From the NCBI GenBank assembly GCA_016182435.1, contig JACPGN010000116.1:1-6046 (forward strand): DNA of 6,046 nucleotides, given 5' to 3'. Of the stretch, positions 4,226-6,046 are shown one piece after another; within the stretch, counting starts at the first letter, position 1, and each line of letters begins with the position of its first letter. A program made the position numbers and the translations under genes. The notes beneath the pieces were generated by a model that was not told where the DNA came from, did not search any database, and saw only the letters and a list, made by a program, of their open reading frames with translations. This DNA comes from Lentisphaerota bacterium (GTDB lineage: Bacteria; Verrucomicrobiota; Kiritimatiellia; JAAZAB01).

Positions 4226-6046
4226 TTACTGCACGATAACGCTCACGTGGTCTATGAGCATCACATCCGTGTTCAGGATGCCGTTCATGGGATAATCAAC
4301 CGCGAACCAGAAATCGTAGCTCCCGGGCGGCAAGTTTATCGCCGGCAACACCGTCGTCGTTGACAGATCGAACAACGCGCCCTGATACACCGGCTCAAGC
4401 GCGCTCAACGCCCCGCTGAACGGCGTCCACTCCAAATCATCATCCATATACCACCAGGTGGCAAAATTGGCGGAAGCCACGAGCCACCAGTCAACCGCCG
4501 TCCCAACATAAATGTCCGCGTTCATGGACACAGTTATGGCTACGGTGTCGGCAGCGCTGACCGTTAGACTATCCACATTCTGGCCATTGGCCCTGATCGT
4601 CGGACCCACGGCGTCTACAGTTGGCTGGAGCGCCAAGTCCTGGCCATATAGACCAGTATCCGTTCCGACCAGCAAGGCATCCCAATAAAGGACATTGAGC
4701 TGGGTGCCATCCGGGTAACGCATTTCATCCGAGGTAAGCCACTCCGTGCCGCCCGCAGGCAGGTAATAGAGCGTTGTGCCGGAAGCTACAATCGGCACCT
4801 CATTGCTGGAGGCGTCAAAGCCGACCGTCATTACCGGACCGCGCCCCTGGGGCGTGCCGCCGGGGTTGGAGGCTTGAGGTAACCCATTGGTGGTCAATTG
4901 CGTCCAGGTTGAAGAACCGGCGGACCTGTAAAACACAACCGGTTGATACGCGGTTGTCCAGCCGGAGGCATAGATACCGCCGGTGGAATCATCGGCCAGA
5001 TCACGGATGCTGATCGGATCTGACCCGAGCGATATCTGAGTTGAGCCGGACTCGTTTACGCGATAAACATGACCGCCCGTATTATTATTTGTGTTATAGG
5101 CGGCGGCGACATAAACCAGGCCCGTTCCGTTTTCTTCCGCGAAAATGATGTCATTGACATTGATGTTGGTTTCGCCGCCCAGGGGCACATTTGTCCAGGT
5201 TGTTCCGCCATCATCGCTGTAAAGCAGCCCGCCGATATTGGCAAACATGTTGGCGTAACGGCCGGCAAAAACATCATTGCCATTGACTTCCAGGCAGACA
5301 ATATCGGGTTCCGCGCCACCGCCGGCATAATAAACACTGACCCAATTCGAGCCGCCGTCAGTGGTCTTGTAAATGCGCGTATTGCCGGCATAAACTGTCA
5401 GACCGTTCGTATCGGACTTATCCACCGCCACGGAATAATAGGGCGAGCCGTCACTATTGGGAAAGATGGCGTCCGTCCATTGCGGAGTTGTCTGGAAGTT
5501 TGTGGCGCGCCGGATGCCGCTTTTCGCCGCGGTCCAGGCAACGTTCTTGTCGTCGGTCATGTCAAAATCCTGAATCTGGACGGCTTCCAGTCCGTTGTCT
5601 ATTTCAAATATATTGAAACAATTGTTGGTCGTTGAGCCGATGCCCTGATCGGTCGTAAAATAGACCACATTGCCATTCAAGGGGTCAACGCGCACTTCGC
5701 CATCGTTGCTGTGGGTGCTGGGCGGCTGAGACTGGTCGCGCGGAATGGAGCCCCACGAATTAGTCACCCCTTTATTGGTGCTGAAGGCCGAGCCGAAATA
5801 AACGCTGTATTCATTGGAATTGGCGCCGGTTTCCACATTGCCGCCGGAGGTGCCTTGCATACCCGTTCCAACGACTGTCCAGTTGGCCCCGTCATCGTCG
5901 GAATAAGCAATTATCTTCTGGGCGCCCGGGTCGCCGGTATTGGCGCAGACAAACAGACGTCCATCGGGGCCAATGCCGATTCGTTTTGCATTCCAGGCCG
6001 AGGCCTGCGCCGGCAGCGCTATCGTGCTGAAGGTGGTTGCGCCTGA
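4226..6046 (-). CDS. Asp-box beta-propeller protein with C-terminal beta module (5' end outside window)
   Basis: The frame is open from the right edge to TAA at 4226-4228, giving 606 visible residues; the start lies outside. An in-frame ATG at 5860 is not the start, because the 62 codons before it encode an intact Asp-box (SDDDGANW, 5879-5902). Further boxes of the type S/T-x-D-x-G-x-x-W are TTDGGSNW (5342-5365) and SDDGGTTW (5195-5218), with decayed versions RSAGSSTW (4904-4927) and LPAGGTEW (4739-4762). These mark a BNR/sialidase-like propeller of the kind found in extracellular glycosidases, HCF136-like and sortilin-like proteins. No sialidase catalytic signature is apparent, so binding rather than hydrolysis is equally likely. 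From about nt 4606 to the end, a separate beta-rich module (VDWWLVA, WWYMDDDLEWTPF, YQGALFDL, PPGSYDFWFAVDYP) ends at VSVIVQ without a membrane anchor or PEP-CTERM tail. Probably secreted; the signal peptide cannot be seen. Confidence 0.88.
   Translation of the reverse strand, partial: SGATTFSTIALPAQASAWNAKRIGIGPDGRLFVCANTGDPGAQKIIAYSDDDGANWTVVGTGMQGTSGGNVETGANSNEYSVYFGSAFSTNKGVTNSWGSIPRDQSQPPSTHSNDGEVRVDPLNGNVVYFTTDQGIGSTTNNCFNIFEIDNGLEAVQIQDFDMTDDKNVAWTAAKSGIRRATNFQTTPQWTDAIFPNSDGSPYYSVAVDKSDTNGLTVYAGNTRIYKTTDGGSNWVSVYYAGGGAEPDIVCLEVNGNDVFAGRYANMFANIGGLLYSDDGGTTWTNVPLGGETNINVNDIIFAEENGTGLVYVAAAYNTNNNTGGHVYRVNESGSTQISLGSDPISIRDLADDSTGGIYASGWTTAYQPVVFYRSAGSSTWTQLTTNGLPQASNPGGTPQGRGPVMTVGFDASSNEVPIVASGTTLYYLPAGGTEWLTSDEMRYPDGTQLNVLYWDALLVGTDTGLYGQDLALQPTVDAVGPTIRANGQNVDSLTVSAADTVAITVSMNADIYVGTAVDWWLVASANFATWWYMDDDLEWTPFSGALSALEPVYQGALFDLSTTTVLPAINLPPGSYDFWFAVDYPMNGILNTDVMLIDHVSVIVQ

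Noticed and set aside
5069..5635. 188-codon plus-strand open frame within the propeller gene
   Set aside because: It is antisense to Asp-box repeats; its regular look is the mirror of the repeated coding sequence.
5858..5860. ATG as the start of the propeller gene
   Set aside because: The frame stays open to the window edge and the 62 upstream codons encode an intact Asp-box, so the gene begins outside the window.

Overview
The window looks like part of the chromosome of a free-living, GC-rich environmental bacterium, most plausibly a Verrucomicrobiota relative (Limisphaerales/Pedosphaera-like). This rests on the short palindromic intergenic elements (a TGTAGCCGC...CACTCTG inverted repeat and a GTAGGG/GGCTCGCCGAGCC/GTTCGGCGAAC double hairpin), which resemble dispersed repeats I recall from that group. 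It also fits the mix of an ABC-2 export permease, a large secreted Asp-box propeller protein and a toroid-type carbohydrate-active protein. The assignment is an inference from memory, not a database result. No rRNA, tRNA, CRISPR array, transposase or phage gene is visible.

Layout. (1) Positions 1-1492, plus strand: the C-terminal end of a membrane protein, a 136-bp gap filled by a small direct repeat and a nested palindrome, then a complete ABC-2-type permease of 341 residues. The ATP-binding partner is not in the window and probably lies upstream. (2) Positions 1493-1611: a short gap between converging genes with no convincing terminator. (3) Positions 1612-3881, minus strand: a two-gene operon. 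The promoter-proximal gene encodes a secreted, highly charged helical protein of 202 residues built from 11-residue units arranged in 44-residue super-repeats. Its stop codon overlaps the start of the next gene as TAATG. That second gene encodes a 553-residue protein without a signal peptide that looks like an (alpha/alpha)-toroid plus beta-sandwich polysaccharide lyase or related enzyme. (4) Positions 3882-4225: a 344-bp non-coding stretch with a 5' leader hairpin, one long imperfect inverted repeat and one nearly perfect three-way-junction palindrome. (5) Positions 4226-6046, minus strand: the C-terminal 606 residues of a large Asp-box (BNR-like) beta-propeller protein ending in a separate beta-rich module. 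Its start lies beyond the right edge.

How they may work together: the plus-strand pair belongs to an ABC export system of unknown substrate. The minus-strand coiled-coil/lyase pair is translationally coupled, so the two products are probably made together, although one carries an export signal and the other does not. The propeller gene is on the same strand but is separated by the repeat-bearing spacer, and no functional link to the pair is shown. The least ordinary items are the hendecad super-repeat protein with its coupled partner, and the structured repeats, one of which supplies the last codons and stop of the first gene.
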